From the NCBI GenBank assembly GCA_016758965.1, contig JAEPRB010000102.1, positions 62,001 through 126,000 on the forward strand: a DNA stretch of 64,000 nt. The letters run 5' to 3'. How positions within the stretch are numbered: the first letter of the stretch is position 1; the number at the start of each line of letters is the position of its first letter. Source of the DNA: Circinella minor (Eukaryota > Mucoromycota > Mucoromycetes > Mucorales > Lichtheimiaceae). Made by a program: the position numbers and the translations under genes. Below, piece after piece: positions 1 through 10,560 of the stretch. The notes beneath the pieces are model-generated. The model made no database searches and was not told where the DNA came from. It saw only the letters and a list, made by a program, of their open reading frames with translations.

Positions 1-159
1 CATAGTGTTGTTTTTTTTATCAAAACAGACCAACTAGTGTAATACATTAACACCTATACCTTGAACGGCCCAACTATCGGCCACGACTTTACTTTCTGAA
101 ATGGCTGCATCATACAAGATCAACTTAGCTGAGCAGCATACCTTACCCCTCTTTTCCAT
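1..159 (-). CDS. First exon of an unrecognised gene running off the left edge
   Basis: Reading the minus strand from an ATG at 159, 33 codons stay open (start MEKRGKVCCSAKLILYD, then AAISESKVVADSWAVQ). The reading ends at a GTATAG donor after position 60, in phase 1. Bases 1-59 would then be intron, with the rest of the gene outside the window. The residue mix is protein-like and not the K/F/L-rich noise typical of open frames in this AT-rich DNA. I do not recognise the protein. The call rests on one short open stretch with a plausible donor, so a chance ORF is possible. Confidence 0.35.
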
Positions 160-750
160 TGTGGATATAAAACATCAATCATAATCATAATATACTTATT
201 TTTCTAGTGGCCTCTCACTCCATTTACTAATTACACACCAATTTACAATACTAAAAAATTTGTTTACGCATCTTTGTTATACAAAATGCATATGATTCTG
301 TAAATTTTTTTCGGGTTCGGCTTACGATCTGTTCTTATTACTTAGTCTTACGTATTGTTCTCAATTCATAAATTAAACTTTTTAATCTCAATTTAATCTG
401 TTATGGAACTGACTGTAACAAATGCTTTATGTAGGTCTATGATAGGAAGAACATAATTATTAGTACGATTAATATATATATAAGTAGAAGACAAGAACGC
501 CCACTTGTTTAAAGAAAGTTACTTAGTATAACAATAACAACAAACAAACAAAAATTGCTTTGACTATATAAGGTTTAAGATTGACATGATATATAAAAAA
601 ATCCAATCACGCGCACGATCCTGCATTTTATTATAACATATAATTCATGAAACATTAAGAAACTTCGTGTGCTTTTTCATCCTGCTTTCTCATTAGTATT
701 TTTTTATTCTTTTCTTCTCTTTGATTCATAATTATTATTAATTTATACAA
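160..750. other. Intergenic, shared 5' region of divergent genes
   Basis: AT-rich spacer between a possible minus-strand start at 159 and the plus-strand start at 751. It holds AT-dinucleotide and A/T runs and a pyrimidine-rich stretch just before 751 that fits a fungal transcription start region. I see no further gene here. Confidence 0.5.
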
Positions 751-2161
751 ATGTCGACATTTTATAATGACGACTTACGCATGCGATCTACTACCATGCA
801 AGAAGAATCTTTGAATAATGATCCCAGTAATGGCAGTGGTGGCAGTAGCAGTAGTAGAAACAGTAACGAATTTCCACCCACACCTCCAAGTTCGGCGCCT
901 ACATCGAGCGCTTCTTTATATGAAAATAGTAATAGTAGTAATATTACAGCAACAACAGAAGAAGATCCTAGCAACGACGAGGTTTCTACGGCAATATCCT
1001 GGCCGATTATCTTAGCTATCGTTCCCACGCTAGGTGCCTTTTTCGCAGGGAGCGCGGAAGTATGGAGTGATTTTGTATTAAGTTTATTGATTTTATATTA
1101 CGTATATAAATGGATGACAGGTAATTAGTATACTATTATACCGTGTTGCATTTTAATATCATGTTCATTTTATTTTGCTTATATAATAATTATAATGATG
1201 CGATTTTTTTTAAGTTCCATGGTCTTATTTTGAAGGAGCACGTGCAAGACGCATTATTCATGATAATGCTTCTGCTAGAGTATTTGTAGACTCAAAACGA
1301 ATTAAACTGGGTCAGGAATTACGACATGAAGAACGCGTCGGATTATTTTGGGTTTTTATCTCTCCTTTTATTGTGGCCTATTCACTTCGTTTTACAAGAT
1401 ATTTTTTGACCAATTATGAATCTTATATGGGGTATTTTAACATTCTTATTTTTGTATTGGCTGCGATGATAAAACCATCAGAGTATGCCCTTTCCTTACT
1501 GTGTGATCGAACACAAGAGTTGCAAAGTTACTTGGGACGTAATGAACGTCTCACGGATGTGTTATGTTCCAGGGCGGATCAGATGCATAAGGAAATTAAT
1601 TATCTTTATGGACAATTAGCTACCAAAAAAGATGTTGGGAAGGTAAATTATAACTGTAATGTAGTCGTGTGCTTGATTTCCTTGATCTTTCTCCTGTTAC
1701 TGTTCTTCTTGACGTTTAAAAATTGTTTTTTCCTTTTAAATATTTTTTTTTTATTTTTATAGATTACTGCAGGATTGGAACCAACCATAGAAAAAATCGT
1801 TAAATCAGCCAAACGGATGGAGAATAAAGAGTCGAAATTTAAGAAATGGACAGAAGAACGACTTTCTGCTATTGATGATAAAGTGGATGAGTTGGATCAA
1901 TTGATTTTATATCGTATTGAACAAGATAAACGGAAATCGTCTCAACGTACATTGGTCGCATTAATGTTCTTACCTGTCAATATTGCATTATGGGCTGCAA
2001 AAGGAATGACAGGTTGGTTGCCGATTCAAGTACCAACATTATCATCAACTATGACATCCACTTTACCATCTCCTTCGTTATCCGCCACAAATGCATGTGA
2101 TGATGAAGACGATGCTATTTCTCTACCACCACCAGAGCCAACACGTGCACTGAATAATTAA
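751..2161 (+). CDS. Conserved fungal membrane protein of unknown function
   Basis: Three exons join in frame: 751-1120, 1215-1642 and 1763-2161, about 398 residues. The N-terminal 85 residues are Ser/Asn/Pro-rich and probably disordered. A hydrophobic segment follows (SWPIILAIVPTLGAFFAGSA, then a stretch around LSLLILYYVYKW). After the first intron the reading continues VPWSYFEGARARRI, a layout seen in conserved fungal hypothetical membrane proteins (SWP...GA...W...YKxxxVPW). Two more hydrophobic stretches lie in exon 2 (LFWVFISPFIVAYSLRF and YFNILIFVLAAMI). Exon 3 is charged and coiled-coil-like, with a final hydrophobic patch (LVALMFLPVNIALWAAKG) and an acidic tail. No enzymatic motif is visible. 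The family resemblance is from memory; the function is unknown. Confidence 0.8.
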
Positions 2162-2426
2162 CACTATCATTATGGGACTGGTACTGTCTTTTTGATTAAT
2201 TATATATTCCCTTTTTCTTTTTTATTCCCATCGAACCACTTATTAACAACTATATATATATTCTCCAAAGCATCATTACTATTTATTTATTTATCATTAC
2301 TATTATCATTATTCTGTCACAAATCTTCTTTTGATTTACAAAGCATATTTCTTATTGTGTATATTATGATCCATTATAAATATTTATATGTACAAAGCAG
2401 TAAAAAAAAATGCTTGAATAACCATC

Positions 2427-3387
2427 CTATTTCTTTTGTACCTTATTATCATCTTTTTTGTAGTCGCCCGCATCATCATCAGTCCATCTTTCTCCGCCTA
2501 ATAAACTAGATTCAGAAGAAACCCATCCATCTGATCCATTATCACTATTTCCGTCTCCAACAGGTTCATCTTCATCACTTGTCAATTCATTTCCGAGTGA
2601 ATAATATTCGTCACCTTCGATAGAATATCGACTTATACTTGGTTGCTGTGTTTGATATTCATCCATATTGTTTTCATCATAATAGTACTTTTCTCCAGGC
2701 ATTGCTGTTGGTACAGTGGGTGGTATAACGACGTCGTCTTGCTCTAAGCATTGATTTATTTTACCAGATAAACAAAATTTATACGGGAATGCATTCTGTT
2801 GGTATTTTGGACACATGTATTTCAATCAATTTCTATTAATATCAGCTTTATACGACGCACATAGGCAGCACAGAACAGTACAACAAAGTATTATACTATG
2901 GTATTACATACAGGAATCAATTCGATGATATCACCATTATACACTTGGATTTCATTATCTTTTGGAAGCGCCTTTCCATTTAATAGGGTTGGGTTAACTG
3001 CCAACTATATTTTATACATCAAGGGTAGTTTGTTTTAGTAGGTCTATAAAAAAATAGATTATGTATGTTGTATTATAATGCACATATCATGAAAAAAAAT
3101 AACTTACACGCTTCACAAAACAAGATCCATTGTCTAAAAGATTAATCTCGACTTATATATGTGTATGAATTATATTCGTTTAGATTGATTTAACATGGAT
3201 ATTATAGCGTGAAAAGTACCAAATGTCGTCAAATAAAAGAAAAAAAAAAGCTATATGTTTTACCTTGTTTTCGACTAACATTAGGGTGTGTAAGATTGAA
3301 TTGAGCAGTTCCTCTACCAATAATGAGAGGTTCGTTTGGTTTGATTGCATATGATACATCATTGGTTTCGTCATGGATAGTTGCCAT
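2427..3387 (-). CDS. FHA-domain protein with acidic tail (aprataxin/PNKP/APLF-type FHA)
   Basis: Minus-strand exons 3387-3264, 3151-3108, 3004-2912 and 2795-2427 join in frame to about 209 residues. The FHA core reads IIGRGTAQF, NVSRKQVEINLL, NGSCFVKRLAVNPTLLNG and YNGDIIELIPNAFPYKFCL. It has the conserved GR, the SRxQ turn and the VNP/NG strand. This layout resembles the N-terminal FHA domains of aprataxin, PNKP and APLF, which bind phosphorylated XRCC1/XRCC4. There is no kinase, HIT or zinc-finger domain; the last ~90 residues are Asp/Glu/Ser/Tyr-rich. The start is the ATG that precedes the first FHA strand; a small upstream exon cannot be excluded. A DNA-repair scaffold or adaptor role is inferred from the FHA type only. 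Confidence 0.75.
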
Positions 3388-3974
3388 TGGTATAATACCC
3401 CAGGTATACTGCAAGAAACGGAGAAAAAGGGGTATGCTGCGAAAAAAAAAGAATAAATAATGCATAAACTACCTTTTTTTTTAACTTTGTTCCCCCACCC
3501 TCTAATAATAAGAGTAACCATGGGAACCATTTTTTTGTATCACCATACCAGCTAAATTAATTGAAATGAATGGTATAGACATAACAGCTGCATTGCATCA
3601 TAGTAGATATACGCCATTCCGCATATTTTAATGAAAGTCAATTTGCATTCGGTCTAGACAACCATACTATTTATATAGCATTGCAGATAATGAGGGTTAT
3701 GATCTACCTCGTCAGAATATAATAATAAAAAGAGATGTGTGAGTAGCATAATAGGTACTTTTCATCTAATGGTCTAGCTTAATTTTTGGGTGTAAAGAAA
3801 AACGATTGGATATGCTTGTATTATGCAATGACTCAAATCAATCACGAAAAAATTATTATGTTTTGGGTAGAGTATATTTTTTATTTTTTTGCTGTTCCGA
3901 ACTTAAAAAACTCCTCTTTTTTCTGTAAACACGTCTTCCTTCTATTTGCAAACAAAAAAAGGAAAAAGTAAAAT
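3388..3974. other. Intergenic between divergent FHA and homoserine dehydrogenase genes
   Basis: AT-rich, with no convincing open frame. The last ~60 bases before 3975 are T-rich and then A-rich, as in fungal promoters and leaders. Nothing else is seen. Confidence 0.5.
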
Positions 3975-5199
3975 ATGGTTAACATTGGTATTGTTGGTGT
4001 GGGTCTTGTTGGCTCCGAATTGTTGGCACAATTGCATGCTACAAGTGCTAAATGTTTAAAAATTGTTGGTTTGACTAATTCACGTAACATGGTTATCTCT
4101 GACACTGAGTACAAGCCTTTGTCTTTGACACAATGGAAGCAAGAACTTGAAGGTAGTAATGTTGCTGCTGATTTAGGCGTTTTTGCCAAATACTTGGCTG
4201 ATTCTCCTGAACATGCCGTCATTGTTGATTGTACTGCTTCAGATGCCGTTTCTCAACTTTATCCTGCATGGCTCAAGGCAGGTGTCAGTGTCGTGACACC
4301 TAACAAGAAGGGTTTCTCCGGCTCCCTCGATCTTTACAAGGAAATTGTTTCTTTGGCTGCTAACCTCGGTCCATCCACCGGAGCAAAGACTCCTATGGCT
4401 TACCATGAATCTACTGTTGGTGCTGGTTTGCCTGTTCTTTCCACCTTAACTGATTTCGTCAAGACAGGTGATGAAATTGAAAAGATTGAAGGTATCTTTT
4501 CTGGTACATTGAGTTACTTGTTCAACAACTTTTCCTCCCTTTCTTCTACTGGTTCTCAATCCTTCTCCGAAAACGTCAAGGTCGCCAAGGAATTGGGATA
4601 TACTGAACCTGATCCTCGTGATGATTTGAATGGTATGGATGTCGCACGTAAGGTCACCATTTGTGGTCGTTTGGCTGGTTTGGATTTGGATTTATCCACT
4701 TTGCCTGTTGAAAATATTGTCCCTGGTCCTTTACAAGCTGTTGCTTCGGCTGATGAATTCATGGCCAAGTTGCCCGAGTTTGATGATCATTTCAGTAAAT
4801 TGAATGAAGAAGCAAAGAAGGAAGGTCAAGTGTTGCGTTGTGTCGGTCTTGTTGATGTCAAAGGTGGTAACAGTGGCGTCAAATTGCTCAAGTAAGTTTA
4901 GAAAGAATGTCTTTTTTTTTTCGCTCATTATCACCCCCTTGATTTGTGAGATGCGAGCAATGTAGTCAACTAAGGGGTGGGTTGGCTCTCCTATATGTTA
5001 TTTACAAATATATAAAAATAGGTATCCTGGTTCCCATCCATTTGCTTCTCTTCAAGGAAGTGATAACATCATCAAGTTCACCACAAAGTATTTCCCCAAT
5101 GGTTTGATCATTCAAGGCGCTGGTGCTGGTGCTGCTGTAACTTCATATGGTATTTTCTCGGATCTTCTTAAGATTCAAGAACGTGTTGAAGGCTTTTAG
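3975..5199 (+). CDS. HOM6: Homoserine dehydrogenase
   Basis: Exons 3975-4891 and 5022-5199 join in frame to about 364 residues, close to the ~360 of monofunctional fungal enzymes. The enzyme reduces aspartate semialdehyde to homoserine with NAD(P)H, in the cytosolic threonine/methionine pathway. An N-terminal Rossmann motif GIVGVGLVGSELL is present. VVTPNKKGFSG and the catalytic region YHESTVGAGLPV follow, then GIFSGTLSYLFNN and the substrate-site GYTEPDPRDDLNGMDVARK. The C-terminal exon (YPGSHPFASLQGSDN ... GAGAGAAVTSYGIFSD) completes the fold. There is no ACT domain and no fused aspartokinase, as in other fungi. It runs tail-to-tail with the Rho gene, only ~180 bases away. Codon use is less AT-biased than in neighbouring lineage-specific genes, which fits high expression. 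Confidence 0.96.
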
Positions 5200-5380
5200 T
5201 TTTTTTTTATAAAAAAAAAGTATAACAATAAAAATAAAACCTTGTTGTGTTTTGTTGTGTATAATAAAAAATAATAATGATATGTGTATAAAACTTTGAA
5301 GGGGATCAACTGTGTGAATATATTATGCGTGTAAGTGTGTATATGTATATATGTGCAATTATTTTGTTATCTCTTTTCTT

Positions 5381-6511
5381 TTAAAGAATAATACATCCTC
5401 CTTCTCGATCGTCAAACGTTCCTCGTAAATGCACTATACATTTATACTGATATAAGTAATCCAACTTTTGTTAAGGGGACGATGTGATTATCATAACAGT
5501 AAGATTATATTCTTACCAGGCAAAGAAACCCGCGCCGTTTGTTCAAAACACTCCTTTACACCTCGATTATGCATTGCTGAGCACTCAAGATAACGTACGG
5601 CATTTATTGATCTAGCAATTTCGACTCCCTAATCAGAACAAATTAATAGCAATTTTCAGTCAGTACGTACGTACTACATAAAATCATTATGTATCATTAT
5701 TATACGTATGTACGTATGTATACCTCTTCATATAAGATGGGATTTAATCTTGATGATATTCGTATATCATCTCTTAAATCGCATTTGAGAGCAACAAGAA
5801 TGATTTTTGCTTTTGGACTATGTTCTAATACTTCTTCCAGCCATCGATTTGGAATATTATCCAAAGAATCTCGATCATCAACAGAAAAGCACATCATAAA
5901 TGCGTGTGTGTCAACATACGACAATGCTCGTAATCGGTCAAATCCTTCCTGGCCTATAGTAGCGTTATTTATAATACGTAGTTAAACGAATAAACAAATC
6001 CATGCATAATATGCATGCACAGTAAAGTAAGGTTTTAACCCTGTTTTCTTTATTTTTTTTTATTTTATTTTATTTTTTTTTACTCAATTATTTTTTACCT
6101 GCTGTATCCCACAATGATAATTCAACTGGTTGATCATCGACCATAACGTCATGCACGTAATTTTCAAAAACAGTTGGTTCATATGCCTTCAAATAATAAT
6201 AATAGTAATACATCAGTTATAAGCTTTACATATATATTTTTTTTATGAAGTTGTTATTAAATATAAATATTTGTACCTGAGGAAAATAACCTCGAGTAAA
6301 AACGTTTAACAAAGATGTTTTTCCTATAGGTATGAAAAAAAAAAGTAAGGAAGTTAAATATAAAATAATACTGGCGATAATAATTGACGACCTTCTTCAA
6401 AACTATATTTAAATTTATATATTATGCTATACCACATCCACCATCGCCAACAAGAACAATCTTCCGCTGCTTTGGAGTTGTATGTGAACTACGACCGCAA
6501 ATAGAAGGCAT
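5381..6511 (-). CDS. Rho-family small GTPase, Rho3-like
   Basis: Six exons on the minus strand (6511-6433, 6323-6277, 6186-6099, 5953-5724, 5628-5517, 5433-5381) join in frame to 202 residues. The P-loop is GDGGCGKTSLL, switch [10 protein letters not shown], switch [15 protein letters not shown], the guanine-specificity motif ALKCDLR and the later loop [10 protein letters not shown]. The Rho insert region is short. The protein ends CIIL, a CAAX box predicting geranylgeranylation. The stretch [25 protein letters not shown] resembles Rho3 rather than Rho1 or Cdc42, pointing to polarised growth and exocytosis at the plasma membrane. Subfamily assignment is from pattern memory; the Rho identity is firm. 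Confidence 0.93.
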
Positions 6512-6804
6512 TTTGTGCTTTTTTTCCTTTTTGAGATATATATAATTGAAAGTTATAATTGTAGCAAATAATAAAATATTAATTATCAGAAAGAAAGAAA
6601 CAAAGGTATTATAAGGAGAAGAAAAGGAAAGAAAAGAAAGAAAGAAAAAGAGAGGAGAGAGAAGGAAGAGAAAAGAGAGTAATTATATAATAAATAGAAA
6701 AGAATCCATTTACGTAGCATTGGGCTTTGCATGTTAACTGTTTTGCTGTGGCGCAAACTTTCTTGGCAGAAGGCTGTATATATAGTAATAAAATAAACAG
6801 TTGT

Positions 6805-8332
6805 GTGCGTTTAAAAAAAATAAAATTTGGGGGGACAGGATACAATTTTTGGTTCAGCCAATTTTCATTAGTGAAATTCTTGGAGAATTAATATAATTTT
6901 TGTTAAATGAGTGTAATTTACGCCATCCAGTATAATATAATAATCAGAAACTCATTCAAAAAAAAATAGTGTCATAATGCATGATTTACACGACTTTTAA
7001 ACTTCCCATTTACGGTTGAGAAGTAGTATATGACTATATACAAAAACAAGGTGGAAAATGGGATGATAAAAAATGGTATATATGAACAATATTCATACTC
7101 GACATTATTTATTGAATTTCTAAAAAGCTTGTTTAGTTAAAGAAAAGTACATTTTCAGAATCCCAGTATAAGCTACATCATGTAATATGTATTCAAACAA
7201 TCTCGATCGGTACGTAACTTAGGTTAACGTTAAACGTTCATGATAAACGCTAACGTGGTTCACGAAAATGGCGCTAAAGCACCCTCTTTCTTCATTTTTA
7301 AATCTCATTTTTGTTTTCTTTGTGATTTTTTGTAATATGATGTGACAATGATAATATGTAAAGAATTAACTTTATATATATTTAATATGTTGTTATTTTG
7401 AAATGATACGTAATAATAATACGTAATAATTGTATGATACACTTTTTATAACTAAAATGTAAAAATAATGACTATATATGAATGTGTGTGAGAGAAACAC
7501 GTACGAAAGAGAAAGTATATAAACGTAACTATGGTATGAACAAATGGTGATGTTCGTGTTCGTGTTGGTATTGATGGAATAGATAATGAGTAAAAATATT
7601 ATATAAACCAGTTAGGTTTGGGTGATAAGAAAATAAAGATAAAAAAATATATAATACGTAGGGGGGTTCAAAAATGAAAAATTAATTTTTGAAATCTGTG
7701 TTTTTTTTTCTTTTGGCAGTGCGATGATATAAAAAGGGACGAGTAAAGATAAATGGATTCATATAAAAGATATGTATCTTATCTATTTGTTTGATTTTTA
7801 GAGCGGTAAACTAAAAGATATTGTTGCTATTAAAATGAATAAGGAACTCGTTCATGGCTTTTCACATAGTAACTCTTTAAAATCGTCCACCGTCAAGACG
7901 TCGTCACCCATAACACAGCTTAGCAAGTTTTTGGTTGACCAAATCTGTAATCCGTTGTCACTTGACATCGACGCACCAATCACCATTACTTTCCATACTA
8001 ATAGTACTTGTTACAGAGCTTGTATCAGATTCGGGAGTATCCTCTCAACAAAATACTTTGTTATTGCTGTTTGGTAGTTCCAGATAGTGGACAGCATCTT
8101 GATAGGAAATTTCACACATGATTTGAATCTTTTGGAAGCATATCAATATACTTCTCTAATTTTATTAAAAATACAAAAAGTCGATTACGGTTACGTAATA
8201 ATAGAATATACAAAAAAAACATCCAGTTTTGTTCCCTGACTTACTTGTTGAAAGAATATTACGTACGGTTGATAAAACTAATGCTGCTTGGGAAAAATAA
8301 CCAGCTGTAGTAGGCAACGAGATTTTGAATTT
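6805..8332 (+). repeat. Left arm of a ~1.53 kb near-perfect inverted repeat
   Basis: This stretch reappears in reverse complement at 10561-12089 with only a handful of differences. Examples are single-base changes near 7138, 8252 and 8310, plus small length changes in A/T runs. The match begins at gtgcgtttaaaa on the outer side and stops at gattttgaattt on the inner side. Flanks outside the arms do not match, and I see no obvious target-site duplication. The high identity implies recent duplication, gene conversion or an active foldback element. Confidence 0.95.
7802..8077 (+). CDS. Unrecognised exon inside the left repeat arm
   Basis: An open stretch follows a good acceptor (ttttttag at 7794-7801) and reads SGKLKDIVAIKMNKELVHGF, then SHSNSLKSSTVKTSSPITQ, ending in VIAVW and a stop. 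The longest ATG-initiated version is 80 residues. An identical protein is encoded by the right arm. The residue pattern looks like a real exon (xKDIxAIKMNKELVHxFS), but no complete gene structure can be traced upstream. It may be a fragment of a larger lineage-specific gene carried along with the repeat. I do not recognise a function. Confidence 0.3.
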   Translation, partial: SGKLKDIVAIKMNKELVHGFSHSNSLKSSTVKTSSPITQLSKFLVDQICNPLSLDIDAPITITFHTNSTCYRACIRFGSILSTKYFVIAVW

Positions 8333-8544
8333 TTGATAAAATGTCTTTTTTCTTATTAAGATAAAAATCCGAGTATTTATACAGATTATTTGAGAATAAT
8401 ATTTCTTTCAATCATGAAGAAGAATGGACCTGATTACTTAGGTAAAAGTAAGTGTAACAAACACGAATAACTATACCATTCATTGGTGAAAATTATAGAA
8501 CTCCGGTAGCGAAAAACCCCCCTTCTATCACTTGTTAAAAACTC

Positions 8545-8810
8545 TGACTTTCACTAGTGGCCCTTCATTTGCAAAGTTCATTTTTCTCATTTGGGAACAT
8601 TATTACTTTTCATTTGTAAATAATCTTGTCATTCGTATGGGAAGATCTCTATTCTTTATATGTGAAACAGCTTACTTTTTATAAGCAGATAACATTACTT
8701 ATCATAAGCGAACAAATTAACTTTCATAACCGAATAAAGTCATTTATCATAAGCAGAAAAACTTGTCCTTTGTAAGCGGATAAAATTATATTTTATATGC
8801 GGTAAATTCG
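8545..8810. repeat. Degenerate 20-23 bp minisatellite in the inverted-repeat loop
   Basis: About a dozen diverged units follow each other with a period of 20-23 bases. The clearest run is 8672-8808, with units such as actttttataagcagataac, acttatcataagcgaacaaa, actttcataaccgaataaag, atttatcataagcagaaaaa and gtcctttgtaagcggataaa. The shared core is CTTT-x-ATAAGCG-x-ATAA. Units to the left are more diverged (cttttcatttgtaaataatc, tcattcgtatgggaagatct). No coding frame runs through it. Confidence 0.6.
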
Positions 8811-9351
8811 TGGGTTTGTGTCCAGAGACAAATGCAAAATTCTGTACGTATGTGTTTATGAATGGTACTACAGATATGATAGATGACGATAAAAATACTG
8901 TGTTTTTATTCTTTATACATATACATTGCTGCGCACTTTGGCAATGACGATTATAATATGGTAAAAATACTAAGCAGAAACTACTGAGCATTACAAGAAG
9001 TATAAAAAATAAACTATAAAGTTTTCTTTTCTAGAAATTAAAAAGTCGTCTAAAAAGTGTCAAAAACAGAAGAGGTATAGCACAAAGTAATTTTACTATA
9101 ATATAATGTAAGTGCTGTTATAATGTAAAAACGCAGTAACAATGAAATTCATTATCTTGGTAATTTTATACTCAAAATTATCAAATAAAAAAAAATAGCA
9201 GCTATATGATATAAAAGATCTATCTTTATTTATTAAAAAAGGGTTCATGAAATAGGTTACAAAAAATTAGACGCGGTGGGCTACAAAAAATTGGACGAGG
9301 TGGGCTACTAGTTGTAGCTTACGAAATAAATGCTCACATAATGCAGCAAAT

Positions 9352-10428
9352 ATGGAACATAACAATAAGAAGCAGAAAAGACTCAATCTTGATGATATTT
9401 TCAATCTCTCACTTTCAGATAAAGTACGAGCCATTTGTGAAAACTTGTAAGTATTTATACTTAACATATTATCTAATTTACCGAAGCATTAAATGATTAA
9501 ATCTTATACAAAAACTAACATATCATAATAACTATTATAGCGATCGTTATAGTGGCAATAGGAACAGACTTGACTTTTGTAAACCAGGGTTTTTCCCTAG
9601 TCGATTCCAGAAGACTATCCCAAAACTCCAAAAATCACTGGGTGTTCCATTCGAAAGTGCCATTAAAAAAGAAGAACGGGAAATATTACTGAACATTTCC
9701 AAGGCTGATTCTATAGATGATATTGAAATTATAATAAAAGATATTCCTTTGGTGGGTGGTTCAGGTATTCAAAAGTATTTTGTTCTTGGCACTTTCAAAA
9801 TTGTAAGTCTTATAGAAAGAGTTATTATTATCACCCAAATACATGTCAGATAGATTAGCTAATTGGTATCTGGATATATATTTATATTTAATAGAATTGT
9901 TATCTGGCAAAGTGGCCTCCTCAAAAATGCTATCCATAATAAAGGCTGGTATCAAATTAATCTTTATTCTGAATTATTCGATGCCGTATTTCTCACCAAT
10001 AATATACACCAAACTAAAAGGTAAGATATGCTCATTAATTAAAAATTAATATCATTAACAATAGAAAATAAGCTAATGGTGTTCATTATTCTTTTTATAG
10101 AACGGAATGTTATGCAGCTGCTATCAAGTACTTGAAAAAAATGAAAAAATTTGATCAAATGGAAAAAGACGTTAAAGTGGATTTGCTACTATTTAACAAA
10201 GAATATGGTGATCTTTTTGCATGTGAAGACAAACCGGCTGATACACCAGAAAAAGATGTTATCGATGATATACAGAAGGGACAAAAACTTGCCGAAAAAA
10301 AATTACTTCATGTTCAACCACTCCTTCCTTACCCAACGATGATGCAGCCTATTGAAGTGTTAAGTGTCCAATTCTATGGTTTGGAACTTATCGTATATGG
10401 ATCCAAGATGACAGAGCATGGAGATTAG
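9352..10428 (+). pseudogene. Decayed or truncated lineage-specific gene in the inverted-repeat loop
   Basis: Exons can be traced at 9352-9446 (MEHNNKKQKRLNLDDIFNLS), 9541-9802 (DRYSGNRNRLDFCKPGFFPS ... VGGSGIQKYFVLGTFKI), 9897-10020 (IVIWQSGLLKNAIHNKGWYQ ... ELFDAVFLTNNIHQTKR) and 10101-10428 (ECYAAAIKYLKKMKKFDQME ... QPIEVLSVQFYGLELIVYGS). Exons 1-2 and 3-4 join in frame, but exon 2 ends in phase 0 whereas exon 3 needs phase 2, so the middle junction is broken or misread. The reading stops abruptly just where a repeat motif begins at 10434, which suggests a lost 3' end. The style (W-x-NLYSELFD, late IxVYGxxM) recalls large hypothetical-protein families of Mucorales; no function is known to me. 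Confidence 0.45.
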
Positions 10429-10433
10429 GGGTT

Positions 10434-10560
10434 TTCAAAAATGAAAAATGAATTTTTGAAATCTGCGAAATTTCGCAGATTTCGTAGACTTCAAAAAGTA
10501 TAAACTGCGTCTCAAGAGACGCAAATTTCAATTTCGCAGATCTCACGAAAACTGTGAACC
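10434..10560. repeat. Palindrome-rich tail between the loop gene and the right arm
   Basis: It starts with ttcaaaaatgaaaaatgaat followed by ttttgaaatctg. Near-copies of this motif lie inside the left arm at 7667-7700 and, mirrored, inside the right arm near 11195-11228. Two hairpins follow: a perfect 26-base palindrome at 10458-10483 (13-base arm gaaatctgcgaaa), and an 8-base stem with an aa loop at 10506-10523 (tgcgtctc/gagacgca). This resembles a mobile-element terminus, but no transposase is present. Confidence 0.6.

Noticed and set aside
8740..8991. 83-residue minus-strand frame
   Set aside because: Overlaps the minisatellite, has no family features, and its composition fits chance.
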